From NCBI GenBank assembly GCA_009783055.1, contig WRHW01000009.1, forward strand, positions 1 to 60,903: a DNA stretch of 60,903 nucleotides, read 5' to 3'. A program made the translations under genes and the position numbers. The stretch's first letter is position 1. Every line of letters begins with the position of its first letter. The DNA is from Holophagaceae bacterium (lineage in GTDB: Bacteria; Acidobacteriota; Holophagae; Holophagales; Holophagaceae). The notes beneath the pieces are model-generated. The model was not told the DNA's origin, made no database searches, and worked only from the letters and a program-made list of their open reading frames with translations. Of the stretch, positions 52,350 to 60,769 are shown one piece after another.

Positions 52350-55300
52350 TTACCTATTTAACGGAGGTATGCCCTTGGGCTTGAGCGGGACTATTGGGTC
52401 GGATTTCATTTTATCCTGAAGTATCTTAATGGCTGTTTCGAGTTGCCTGTCTCTGCCATTAAAGGTTTCGTAGGGTAGGTTTACTACTTCTACGTCAGGG
52501 GTAACGCCCACTCCTTCTATTAACCAAGAACCATCTTTGACAGAAAATTGTGGCCATTCGGCGACTCTTATCATTCCTCCGTCAACCAGGCCATTGGAGT
52601 CGGTAAGCCACGCCCCTGCGCCAGAAGTACGCCTACCTACTACAGGGCCGAGGCCAAGTTGTTTGATGCCTTCGGCAAATGTTTCGCCATCAGAATATGT
52701 ATATTCATCAATCAGAACAACTAAGTGGCCTCTAAAGGTTTGTTGCATGTTGGCTCCGCGATAGTTGCCTGTGGGAGTAGTCCAGAATGACCATGCCCTA
52801 CGCAGTAATTTTTCGATTACCCAACTATCAATATTGCCTCCATTGTTTCTGCGAACATCTATGATAAGGCCATCCCTTTCTGCATTTGCATAATATTCTC
52901 TGGCAAATGTGTTAATATCACTGCCTCCCATTGCTCTCAGGTGAAGATATCCAAAGCGTCCGTTGCTTGCCTTTTCCACCTGCTGGCGATTGTTTTCTTC
53001 CCAGTCTGTGTAGCGGAGTGTATTATTTTGCCCACCATTTACCGGTGTAACGATTACTGGCTTCAGTTCCGTTTGGCCCCTCTTTAGGCCTAGCAGTACT
53101 TGTTGGCCAGAGCGATTGTTGAGGAGATCGGAAATATGCCTTGCCTCAAGCACAGGACGGTTGTTGATGGAGGTTATAACATCACCCTCTTTAATGTTCA
53201 TCCCCTGTTTAGCTAGTGGGCCGGCTTCGTTTGGTAATTCAGTTTCGGTGCGATAAATATGCTCTATTCGATAGCCTTCGGGTGTTTTTTCAAGAATCGC
53301 CCCTAGGTAGGACTGCGCCCATGAATCGGGTATACTACGCTGGTCGCCTGCCCTCACTTGGGAGTGCATTGCCCCTAGTTCGCCCATCATCTGTGCCAAA
53401 AGGTCATTAAGTTCGTTTCTGTCGGTAACGCGACTAATTAGTGGCTCGTATTTTTTCTTGAGTCCTTCCCAATTTAGGCCCCTGAGTTTGGCATCAAAGA
53501 AGCGGTCGCGGTGCATTCTCCACGCATCATAAAACATTTGTCGCCACTCAGCTTTGGGGTCGGCTGTAATATTCCAGTCCCCAACCCTAACAGTAAATCT
53601 GGAAACATCCTGCGGTGCTCTGGCACCTGCATCTAAAATCAAATATTCAGCATCCTGACCGCCTCCCTGGCCACCTCTTCCACCAGGCGCGCCTCCGCCG
53701 CTTCGACGGGTGACAAGTAGCTTGCGACCATCAAGGGAAAGTGTATAGGAAGAGGCATTTGCTAAAAAGACCTCTGCTCTAGCACCGTTGTTACTGATTT
53801 CGAGCGTTTTCATCGCAGTTCCACCAGTTTCTCTCTCCATGAAATAGAGCCTTCTGGCATCAACGCTCAAGTTTGAATAATTGCTTGGTGGCAGTGGTAT
53901 TTCATAAATACGCTCGGCAAGCCCCGCCCATTGAATCGCAGGCAAGTTAGCTGGCCGTGCATCCCTACCACCTTCTCTTGCACCGCCATCTCTGCCAGCC
54001 GGGGCACCAGCTTGATTACCTTCCCTGCCCTCTTGCCTTGGAGATTCAGCGGGGGGCGCATCTAGCTCTGTGCGAGGCTCAAATGGGAAGGTGAGTCCTT
54101 CTTGTAGCGCAATTGCATACATTTTTGTTCTGCGGTCGAAATATGGCCCCATGTTGCGGTCGCCCCACGGCGATCCGTTGACCACCTGAAAGTGCCTATT
54201 AGACAAAAAGTAAAGCCACTTTCCATCTGGAGAAAATGCAGGGGAGGATGATTCATACTTATCGCTTGTCACCTGCACTTTTTGTTTTGTTTCTAACGAG
54301 TAAAGTACGATCTGATTAGACCTCACGTTGGAGTTTGGCCTCTGTAGTGCGATGGTTTTGCTGTCGGTACTCCAAGTCACTGATGGAGTAGCCCCATAGT
54401 TGTTGGAGTCAATTAGCTGATTATCCTTTGTAGTAAGGTTTAGGAGCCACAGATTTCCCTTCCTGTCGGAATGAGCCAAATATGTACCATCGGGAGATGG
54501 ATACATCCCTGCCCGATCTGCTCCCTTGTCCTTTGTCAATACTTCCGCGCCTGTTGTTCCGTCTGCCGAGTATCGCCATATCTGTTTTTCTCCATCAGCG
54601 TCATTGAAAGCATATACAGACTTTCCATCCTTACTGAGAATTGCCGATGTAACCCTTGAGCCTTTTGGAACGGCTACGTCTACTCGGCGGATATTTTGTA
54701 CTCCTGCAACAGTTACGTTGCCCCTTGCGGTAAATGTCACCTTTTCGCCAGTTGGGGCAAAGGAGACATTATTTAGGTAACTCATCGCCCTGATAGAGCG
54801 ATTTCGCATTTGCTCAAAGTCAGAAACTAAATTAATTTTGATTATCTGATCCTGATTACTTGATAAGTCCAAGAGGTGTATATCAGCCCCCAGTTGGTAG
54901 GTGATTTTACCCTCGGCTAGGTAGGCCGACCTAACTTCCCAATCCCGGTGCTTAGTAACTTGTATCGGATCAGAACCATCTGGCTTTACGCTCCAGATAT
55001 TGTCGCAACCTGTGCTGTCACCAATAAAATAAAGCCTATCCTTCCACCACATTGGACGCTTTGCGGCTCCCTTGATGTCTAGTTTTATCGCTTCATTTTT
55101 TGTGCCAACTTCGTAACGCCACAGCTCTGCCACTGCCCCACCGCGGTAGTTGCGAGCATTGTCACCCATCATGTGGATGCCAATGCGGATAAAGTATAGG
55201 TACTTGCCAGAGTCATCCATGCATGCATCGTTTGCATCTGCAAGCGGAAATGGTGTTCTAACTAAGGTGCTTGGGTTTACCGATACCAAAATTCTCTGTC

Positions 55301-55688
55301 CGCTTGGCCCTTTGTTATTTGAACATACATAGATTACTTCACCCTTTGGTGTCCAACCTATCGGAGAGCCACCCTCAAAACCAATGCGTTTCGGCAATCC
55401 GCCCTCAACAGGCATTACATAAGCATCATTTTGACCCTCGTAACCTGCAGAAAAAGCCAGCCACTTACCATCTGGGGAAACCACCGGCCTAGTCTCCTGC
55501 CCTGTATGGGTAGTGAGCCTCTGAGCCTTTCCCCCATTCATGGACGCACTCCAAATGTCGCCCTCAGCTACAAAGAATACCTTATCTCCCTTATGGGCAG
55601 GCATTCTGAAGTATCCTTCCTGAGCCATACCCACTGTTGGAATGGCTATTACTGCCGCTACGGCAAGTGTCGAAAAAAAGGTGTGCAT
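52350..55688 (-). CDS. Tricorn protease homologue, secreted
   Basis: This 1112-residue protein with a signal peptide (FFSTLAVAAVIAIPTVGMAQ) has two N-terminal propellers of WD40/TolB-like repeats. Repeats such as VSPDGKWLAFSAGYEG, PSPDGTYLAHSDRKG and FSPDGKWLYFLSNR are visible over residues 25-650. A Gly/Arg-rich insert (about 540-580) and a second (about 665-680) interrupt them. The catalytic half has a C1 helical region, a PDZ domain (GMNIKEGDVITSINNRPV) and a C2 domain. His in GAMHSQVR, the nucleophile Ser in YTYSDGETFAEG and Glu in LIEGVGVTPD are as expected. It degrades peptides in the periplasm. It is probably monocistronic. Confidence 0.93.
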   Translation of the reverse strand: MHTFFSTLAVAAVIAIPTVGMAQEGYFRMPAHKGDKVFFVAEGDIWSASMNGGKAQRLTTHTGQETRPVVSPDGKWLAFSAGYEGQNDAYVMPVEGGLPKRIGFEGGSPIGWTPKGEVIYVCSNNKGPSGQRILVSVNPSTLVRTPFPLADANDACMDDSGKYLYFIRIGIHMMGDNARNYRGGAVAELWRYEVGTKNEAIKLDIKGAAKRPMWWKDRLYFIGDSTGCDNIWSVKPDGSDPIQVTKHRDWEVRSAYLAEGKITYQLGADIHLLDLSSNQDQIIKINLVSDFEQMRNRSIRAMSYLNNVSFAPTGEKVTFTARGNVTVAGVQNIRRVDVAVPKGSRVTSAILSKDGKSVYAFNDADGEKQIWRYSADGTTGAEVLTKDKGADRAGMYPSPDGTYLAHSDRKGNLWLLNLTTKDNQLIDSNNYGATPSVTWSTDSKTIALQRPNSNVRSNQIVLYSLETKQKVQVTSDKYESSSPAFSPDGKWLYFLSNRHFQVVNGSPWGDRNMGPYFDRRTKMYAIALQEGLTFPFEPRTELDAPPAESPRQEGREGNQAGAPAGRDGGAREGGRDARPANLPAIQWAGLAERIYEIPLPPSNYSNLSVDARRLYFMERETGGTAMKTLEISNNGARAEVFLANASSYTLSLDGRKLLVTRRSGGGAPGGRGGQGGGQDAEYLILDAGARAPQDVSRFTVRVGDWNITADPKAEWRQMFYDAWRMHRDRFFDAKLRGLNWEGLKKKYEPLISRVTDRNELNDLLAQMMGELGAMHSQVRAGDQRSIPDSWAQSYLGAILEKTPEGYRIEHIYRTETELPNEAGPLAKQGMNIKEGDVITSINNRPVLEARHISDLLNNRSGQQVLLGLKRGQTELKPVIVTPVNGGQNNTLRYTDWEENNRQQVEKASNGRFGYLHLRAMGGSDINTFAREYYANAERDGLIIDVRRNNGGNIDSWVIEKLLRRAWSFWTTPTGNYRGANMQQTFRGHLVVLIDEYTYSDGETFAEGIKQLGLGPVVGRRTSGAGAWLTDSNGLVDGGMIRVAEWPQFSVKDGSWLIEGVGVTPDVEVVNLPYETFNGRDRQLETAIKILQDKMKSDPIVPLKPKGIPPLNR

Positions 55689-55793
55689 GGCTGTCTCCTA
55701 AAAACGAGCTACAATTGCATTTATTTTATACCAAATTGTCCCCGATTTGGCACACTTGGCAAGATGCGAAACCTATATTCCAAAAAAAATTCG

Positions 55794-55822
55794 TTGACAT
55801 TGTTTTGACCATGCGATAGGAT
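55794..55822 (+). promoter_or_regulatory. Sigma-70 promoter for the rplM operon
   Basis: TTGACA (55794-55799), a 17-base spacer and TAGGAT (55817-55822) form a near-consensus promoter. It leaves a leader of about 80 bases to the rplM start, long enough for an L13-type autoregulatory structure, though I see no clear match. Confidence 0.75.
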
Positions 55823-55909
55823 TTTCTTTCTGTGCATTTGAGCGCATGTAGGGTTTTTGTGTTCAATGCTTTACGTTGTATTGCAACGAATTGTGTAGGA
55901 GTTGCACCT

Positions 55910-56344
55910 ATGGGTACTTATTTTCCAAAAGCAAAAGAAATAGAACGCAAGTGGTATCTTGTTGATGCCACAGGGGTTCCTGTTGGTCGTTTGAGTACTG
56001 TTGTTGCCGAAGTACTAATGGGCAAAACTAAGCCCTCCTGGACTCCCTTTTTGGACACCGGCGACCACGTTTTGGTTATCAATGCAGAAAAGGTTGTCCT
56101 CACCGGCAACAAACTAACACAAAAATACTACAGGCGAGTCACCCCACAACCCGGTAGCATGAAACAAATCAGAGCCGACAAAATGCTACAGACATTCCCT
56201 GAGAGGGTTATCGAGCAGGCTGTCAAGTGCATGTTGCCAAAGGGGCCGCTTGGCAGACAGTTCTATCGCAAACTCAAGGTGTACGCCGGCCCAAACCACG
56301 CACACCAAGCTCAGCAACCGGAAGTCTTGGATATTAATTTGTAA
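55910..56344 (+). CDS. rplM: Ribosomal protein uL13
   Basis: The start is ATG 55910 (MGTYFPKAKEIERKWYLVDA), ten bases after TAGGAG. The longer frame reads through the leader. The 144-residue protein has the conserved VGRLSTVVAEVLMGK, GDHVLVINAEKVVLTGNKL, KYYRRVTPQPGSMK and MLPKGPLGRQFYRKLKVYAGPNHAHQAQQP in outline. uL13 is an early-assembling 50S protein and in some bacteria represses its own operon through the leader. It is the first gene of rplM-rpsI-rpsB-tsf. Confidence 0.97.
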   Translation: MGTYFPKAKEIERKWYLVDATGVPVGRLSTVVAEVLMGKTKPSWTPFLDTGDHVLVINAEKVVLTGNKLTQKYYRRVTPQPGSMKQIRADKMLQTFPERVIEQAVKCMLPKGPLGRQFYRKLKVYAGPNHAHQAQQPEVLDINL

Positions 56345-56406
56345 TACGAGGATTTTTCAACTGGGAAACCCTGTTTGAAAATTGCTAATTCATCAGAGGC
56401 AATCAC

Positions 56407-56799
56407 ATGTCAATCGATCAACACTATGGAACAGGTCGTCGCAAAACCAGCATAGCCAGAGTCTTTATGAGGCCCGGCACTGGCAAGGTGACGGTCAATG
56501 GCAGAGACATCGAAAACTATTTTCCCAACGCCGTGTTGCGCATGGTGGTAAACCAGCCCCTGACATTGTCTGAGATGAACGGAAAATTTGATTTGTTGGT
56601 TTCTGTGACCGGTGGCGGCCCCGCTGGTCAGGCTTCAGCAATTCGTATGGGACTATCAAGAGCTTTACTGGCCTACAACGAGCAATTAAAGGCTCTATTG
56701 CGTCGCGCTGGCCTACTTACCCGCGACCCACGTATGAAAGAACGTAAAAAACCTGGCCAGATGGGTGCCCGTCGCAGGTTCCAATTCAGCAAGCGATAA
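56407..56799 (+). CDS. rpsI: Ribosomal protein uS9
   Basis: The 130-residue protein begins with [21 protein letters not shown] in outline and ends with [17 protein letters not shown], the C-terminal tail that reaches the P-site tRNA. GAGG precedes the ATG. It is 62 bases after rplM, the usual operon partner. The next gap holds a GGAGG..CCTCC hairpin at 56806-56822, which may attenuate read-through into rpsB. Confidence 0.97.
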   Translation: MSIDQHYGTGRRKTSIARVFMRPGTGKVTVNGRDIENYFPNAVLRMVVNQPLTLSEMNGKFDLLVSVTGGGPAGQASAIRMGLSRALLAYNEQLKALLRRAGLLTRDPRMKERKKPGQMGARRRFQFSKR

Positions 56800-56921
56800 T
56801 TTTTTTGGAGGGGGAGTCCTCCATTTCCGGCTCGGTATTCCGGGCGATTCGGGCGGCGAGCCGCCTTTAATCCCAAAAGCAACGGGGTGATTTTTCTGTT
56901 GCAGTTTTTGAGGAGGCCACG

Positions 56922-57674
56922 ATGGCTACAATTCAGATGAAAGAACTTTTGGAAGCAGGTGTGCACTTTGGACACCAGACGAAGCGCTGGAATCCAAAAA
57001 TGAAACCCTATATCTTTGGTGCCCGAAACAGCATCTATATAATTGATCTGCAAAAGACACTGCGCCTTTGGAATACTGCCGGTAACTATATCACTAAGGC
57101 GGCATCTGAAGGCAAGAGCTTTATGTTTGTCGGAACTAAGCCACAAGCTCAGGAGTTGATTGCAGAGCAGGCTCAGCGGTGCGGTGCTCACTATGTAAAC
57201 AACAGGTGGCTAGGTGGTATGTTGACCAATTTTTCCACCATTAAAAAAAGTTTGGATAAATTAAAGGAAATTGAGGCCACTCTTAATGATCCTGCCAAGA
57301 CATCCCAGCTTGCCAAAAAGGAAATTTTGGCACTTAGCCGCCAAAAAACTAAACTTGAAGCATCTTTTATTGGTATCCGGGAAATGCGACATGTTCCCGA
57401 TGTCCTTTTTGTGATAGACCCAAACCATGAAGACATTGCTGTGTCAGAGGCAAGCAAACTAGGTATCAAAATAATTGCAGTAGTTGATACAAACTGTAAT
57501 CCCGACAAAATTGACTACGTGATACCCGGAAACGACGATGCCATTAGGTCTATCCTTCTATTTTCAGAAAGGGTTGCCGACTCAATCTTGGAAGGTCGCC
57601 AGTCTTTTTCTGACAAAAAGGATAATGCCGAAATGAATGCCATGATGGCAGAAAAAGTAAACGAGGGCGAATAA
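56922..57674 (+). CDS. rpsB: Ribosomal protein uS2
   Basis: The 250-residue protein has [22 protein letters not shown] given in outline, the central [16 protein letters not shown] and [19 protein letters not shown]. It has no long C-terminal extension. The ribosome binding site is GAGGAGG. It is a late-assembling 30S protein, paired with tsf 21 bases downstream as in most bacteria. Confidence 0.97.
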   Translation: MATIQMKELLEAGVHFGHQTKRWNPKMKPYIFGARNSIYIIDLQKTLRLWNTAGNYITKAASEGKSFMFVGTKPQAQELIAEQAQRCGAHYVNNRWLGGMLTNFSTIKKSLDKLKEIEATLNDPAKTSQLAKKEILALSRQKTKLEASFIGIREMRHVPDVLFVIDPNHEDIAVSEASKLGIKIIAVVDTNCNPDKIDYVIPGNDDAIRSILLFSERVADSILEGRQSFSDKKDNAEMNAMMAEKVNEGE

Positions 57675-57695
57675 GGTTAATTAAGGAGATTCATT

Positions 57696-58352
57696 ATGGC
57701 TATTGCCGCTTTAGATGTAAAAGCTCTCAGGGAAAAAACTGGTTTGGGCATGTCCGACTGCAAAAAAGCTCTTGAAGAAAATGATGGCGACATTGAAAAG
57801 GCTATTGATTGGCTCCGCAAAAAGGGGCTTGCCGCCAGTGCCAAAAAGGCCGGGCGTATCGCCGCAGAAGGCATTGTTGAAGCCTACATTCACCCAGGTG
57901 GCAGAATAGGCGTGCTTATTGAGCTAAACTGCGAAACAGATTTTGTCGCAAAAAATGATAGCTTTAAGAGGTTGGTAAAAGAAATTGCCATGCACTGCGC
58001 CGCCCATGACCCCCAGCCAGTTTTTGTTGGCAGGGATGAAGTCACTCAAGAGTTCATTGAAAAAGAAAAAGAAATCGCCCGCGCCCAAGCGGAGGCCACT
58101 GGCAAGCCCGCTAATATTGTCGAAAAAATTGTCGAAGGCAAGCTAAATTCGATTTATAAAGACAGTTGTCTTCTCGAACAACAATTTGTAATGAACCAAG
58201 ACCTCACCGTGGAACAATACATCTCCCAAAAAACTGCAGAAATTGGTGAAAAACTGGCTGTACGCCGTTTTGTCAAGTGGACTATGGGTGAGGGATTGGA
58301 AAAGCGCAAGGATGACTTCGCCGCTGAAGTCGCCGCTGAAATGGGCAATTGA
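57696..58352 (+). CDS. tsf: Elongation factor Ts
   Basis: The 218-residue protein has the N-terminal UBA-like domain ([25 protein letters not shown] in outline), the TDFVAKN motif that contacts EF-Tu, and one core repeat; E. coli EF-Ts is about 283 residues. This shorter form occurs in several phyla. AAGGAG precedes the ATG. It exchanges nucleotide on EF-Tu. pyrH and frr, which often follow tsf, are not here; a tRNA gene follows. Confidence 0.96.
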   Translation: MAIAALDVKALREKTGLGMSDCKKALEENDGDIEKAIDWLRKKGLAASAKKAGRIAAEGIVEAYIHPGGRIGVLIELNCETDFVAKNDSFKRLVKEIAMHCAAHDPQPVFVGRDEVTQEFIEKEKEIARAQAEATGKPANIVEKIVEGKLNSIYKDSCLLEQQFVMNQDLTVEQYISQKTAEIGEKLAVRRFVKWTMGEGLEKRKDDFAAEVAAEMGN

Positions 58353-58481
58353 AGGTAATACCAATAACTTAGAGTGCGAAAACGTCTACTGCATATCGTC
58401 GTTAGATCGTTTGGTACACTCGGAAAATTGAAAACTGGCTACTGCAAATGCTACCGAATGGTACATTGCATTTACTATCAA

Positions 58482-58558
58482 GTGCCCATAGCTCAGCTGG
58501 ATAGAGCAACGGCCTTCTAAGCCGTAGGTCGCAGGTTCGAGTCCTGCTGGGCACACCA
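58482..58558 (+). tRNA. tRNA-Arg (anticodon TCT)
   Basis: The cloverleaf is complete: acceptor GTGCCCA/TGGGCAC, D-stem GCTC/GAGC, anticodon stem ACGGC/GCCGT with loop CTTCTAA (TCT, reading AGA), T-stem GCAGG/CCTGC with loop TTCGAGT. The encoded CCA is at 58556-58558. It is 130 bases after tsf and adjoins an accessory region (Fic, repressor remnant, AbiE), a common arrangement at island insertion sites. Confidence 0.97.
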
Positions 58559-58574
58559 AGTCAAAGTCCGCCTC

Positions 58575-58588
58575 ATACCAAGTTGCCT
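58575..58588. repeat. R1 half-element
   Basis: ATACCAAGTTGCC, one R1 arm without its partner, lies 17 bases after the tRNA CCA end. Confidence 0.55.
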
Positions 58589-58711
58589 GCCCATTCTTTT
58601 ATGGTCACGATGCCAGACTTGATGCAAGACATCTCTCAGGACATTTTTTTTGAATAATTGAAAAACATACTGTATTATCAATAATCTAGAGGGACATATA
58701 TATGGACATGA

Positions 58712-59887
58712 ATGGTGACATCAATGCGACAATATGAAAGTTCGCATCCTTGGATCAAGTTTTCCTGCAACCTTAGCAAGGCAGATACTAAACTTTGGAT
58801 ATTGCTTGGCGAAGCGGCCAGCAAATGCGACCACTTGGCGCATGTCCCGCTACGTCCCAATACTGCCGACAAAATTTACCGGCTTTACCTAGCCAAGGGC
58901 ATTGCCGCTACGACAGCCATTGAGGGCAACACTCTTTCAGAAGAACAAGTGCTTGAGGCTATAGATGGCAAATTAAAGGTTCCACCGTCCCTAGAATACC
59001 AAAAACAGGAAGTGGAAAACATACGGGATGCCTTCAATACGATTTTGCATGGAATAAAAACTAATACGCTGAATCAAGTGTCCCCCTCTTTGATCTGCGG
59101 CTACAACAGTGCTGTGCTAAACAATCTGGAATTAGAAGAAGGCATTGTACCCGGCATATTGAGGACGCATACGGCTGTAGTCGGGAGAGTCTACAGAGGA
59201 GTCCATGCCGAGGATTGTCAATACCTGCTCGACAGTCTTTGTGGTTGGCTGAATGGGCCAGACTTCCAGCCCCCAGAAGCGTGGCCTGATAGCGGCGAGA
59301 AGGCTTTTGCCATACTAAAATCGATCATCGCCCACCTCTATCTGGCATGGATTCATCCATTTGGCGATGGAAATGGCCGCACCGCAAGACTCCTGGAGCT
59401 ACATATACTGCTTGCCGCAGGAGTACCATCGCCAGCCGCGCACTTGTTGAGCAATCACTACAATCTGACAAGGCCGGAGTACTATAGGCAACTGGCCTTG
59501 GCAAGTAAATCAGGCGGCGACATTTTGCCATTCATTAACTATGCCGTAAGTGGCTTTGTAGATGGTCTGCACAGACAACTTCAGGAAATATGGGTACAAC
59601 AGTGGGACATTGTTTGGGAAAACTATGTCAACGAATTCTTTGGCGATGTCAAATCCGAATTTAGAATGCGTCAGCGAAAGTTGGCACTAGCCATTGGCAA
59701 AGTGGAAGGATGGCTTGAAACGAGCCATATCCCTGATATTTCCATTGCCCTGGCTCGCGAGTACTCCAAAAAGACACCAAAAACCATCAAACGCGATGTC
59801 GAATACCTACGAGAGCAAAAAATAATAGAAGTTGAATCTGGCAAGATAAGGGCTAATCGACAACTGGTTTTCGCATTCCTGCCTTGA
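58712..59887 (+). CDS. Fic domain protein, class II (predicted AMP-transferase)
   Basis: The 391-residue protein has an N-terminal inhibitory helix (TTAIEGNTLS, residues 68-77) with the (S/T)xxxE(G/N) pattern. A Fic core follows with HPFGDGNGRTARLLEL near residue 214, all catalytic residues present. A C-terminal winged-helix-like region ends the chain (ALAREYSKKTPKTIKRDVEYLREQKII in outline). Class II Fic proteins transfer AMP from ATP to a target Tyr, Ser or Thr and are held off by the helix's own Glu. The start (58712) is uncertain: an ATG four codons later and one in another frame are near. It stands alone and the target is unknown. Confidence 0.88.
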   Translation: MVTSMRQYESSHPWIKFSCNLSKADTKLWILLGEAASKCDHLAHVPLRPNTADKIYRLYLAKGIAATTAIEGNTLSEEQVLEAIDGKLKVPPSLEYQKQEVENIRDAFNTILHGIKTNTLNQVSPSLICGYNSAVLNNLELEEGIVPGILRTHTAVVGRVYRGVHAEDCQYLLDSLCGWLNGPDFQPPEAWPDSGEKAFAILKSIIAHLYLAWIHPFGDGNGRTARLLELHILLAAGVPSPAAHLLSNHYNLTRPEYYRQLALASKSGGDILPFINYAVSGFVDGLHRQLQEIWVQQWDIVWENYVNEFFGDVKSEFRMRQRKLALAIGKVEGWLETSHIPDISIALAREYSKKTPKTIKRDVEYLREQKIIEVESGKIRANRQLVFAFLP

Positions 59888-59959
59888 AATTCAAAAAAAC
59901 TCCTGAGAACCCACTAAACACCTTACGAACAACAAAACTCACGCCCCTGGCGAAAACCG

Positions 59960-60063
59960 CTACCAACTCTTGAGTGACCAGACAACGCGGCCAATCAGGT
60001 GAAAGTCTTCCGTCAGGGCGATGGGGCTATAGTTTGAATTGTCGCATGTGGCTGATATTGGGC
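59960..60063 (-). pseudogene. Remnant of an S24/LexA-type repressor (C-terminus)
   Basis: On the minus strand the frame ending at 59960 reads CDNSNYSPIALTEDF, then HLIGRVVWSLKSW-stop. This is the usual end of phage-type S24-peptidase repressors (DN.xY.PI ... IIGRVVW). Upstream no start codon gives a repressor-like N-terminus, and DNA-binding and catalytic Ser portions are missing. It suggests an old phage or integrative element next to the tRNA gene. Confidence 0.6.
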
Positions 60064-60111
60064 AGAGCCAACCTGCTACACCCGCTTGATGTGAAGGTAA
60101 AATAATCAGTT

Positions 60112-60167
60112 TGACAGTGTTTAGACAAATTGTTACCATTTATAAATATGTGGTGTCGTTTTGTCTA
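60112..60167 (+). promoter_or_regulatory. AbiEi promoter with inverted-repeat operator candidate
   Basis: TTGACA (60112-60117), 16 bases, then TACCAT (60134-60139), with TATAAA directly after it. A perfect eight-base inverted repeat TAGACAAA (60122-60129) / TTTGTCTA (60160-60167) spans the -10 region and covers the TTG start. AbiEi antitoxins of the AbiE system repress their own operon by binding inverted repeats, so this is a plausible operator. Confidence 0.5.
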
Positions 60168-60769
60168 GATCGATAACAAAGAAAAGTGCTGAAGACATCT
60201 TCCGTTCAAACGGTGGCCTACTGAAAATGAGTCAGGCGATAGGGTGCGGAATCAGCCGATGTACGCTCTATGACCTGCTCGACCAAGGGATCGTTGAACG
60301 AGTCAGCAGAGGAATATACCGCATGACAGAGTTGCCGCCAATTAGCAACCCAGACCTCGCTATAGTGGGGCTGCGCTTCCCCAAAGCTGTCATCTGCACA
60401 GTCTCTGCACTGGCCTACCACGAGATTACTACACAGATTCCACGTAGCGTACATGTTGCAGTGCTAAGAGAATCGCGCCAGCCGCACTTGGAGTATCCAC
60501 CTTTAAGAGTGCATCGCTTTTCTGGTGTTGCGTTTCATTCAGGCATTGAAGAGCACCAAATTGGCGGGGCATCAGTGAGAATATATAGCCTTGAAAAAAC
60601 CCTTGCCGATTGTTTCAAACTCAGGAACAAAATCGGTATTGATGTCGCATTGGAGGCAATCAGGCTCTACAAAGCCAGAAAGCACACAGATATATCCGCA
60701 ATAATGAGTTACGCGAAAATCTGCCGTGTCGAAAACGTGATGCACCCTTATCTGGAGGCTATATTTTGA
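60161..60769 (+). CDS. AbiEi family antitoxin / transcriptional repressor
   Basis: The 202-residue protein has an N-terminal winged helix (AEDIFRSNGGLLKMSQAIGCGISRCTLYDLLDQGIVERVSRGIYRM in outline). A C-terminal AbiEi domain follows (AIVGLRFPKAVICTVSALAYHEITTQIPRSVHVAV in outline; IYSLEKTLADCFKLRNKIGIDVALEAIRLY in outline). In type IV AbiE systems this protein neutralises the nucleotidyltransferase toxin AbiEii and represses the operon. The start is TTG 60161; it gives the full DNA-binding domain, but the ribosome binding site is poor. The next gene overlaps the stop by four bases (TTGA). Confidence 0.85.
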   Translation: MSRSITKKSAEDIFRSNGGLLKMSQAIGCGISRCTLYDLLDQGIVERVSRGIYRMTELPPISNPDLAIVGLRFPKAVICTVSALAYHEITTQIPRSVHVAVLRESRQPHLEYPPLRVHRFSGVAFHSGIEEHQIGGASVRIYSLEKTLADCFKLRNKIGIDVALEAIRLYKARKHTDISAIMSYAKICRVENVMHPYLEAIF

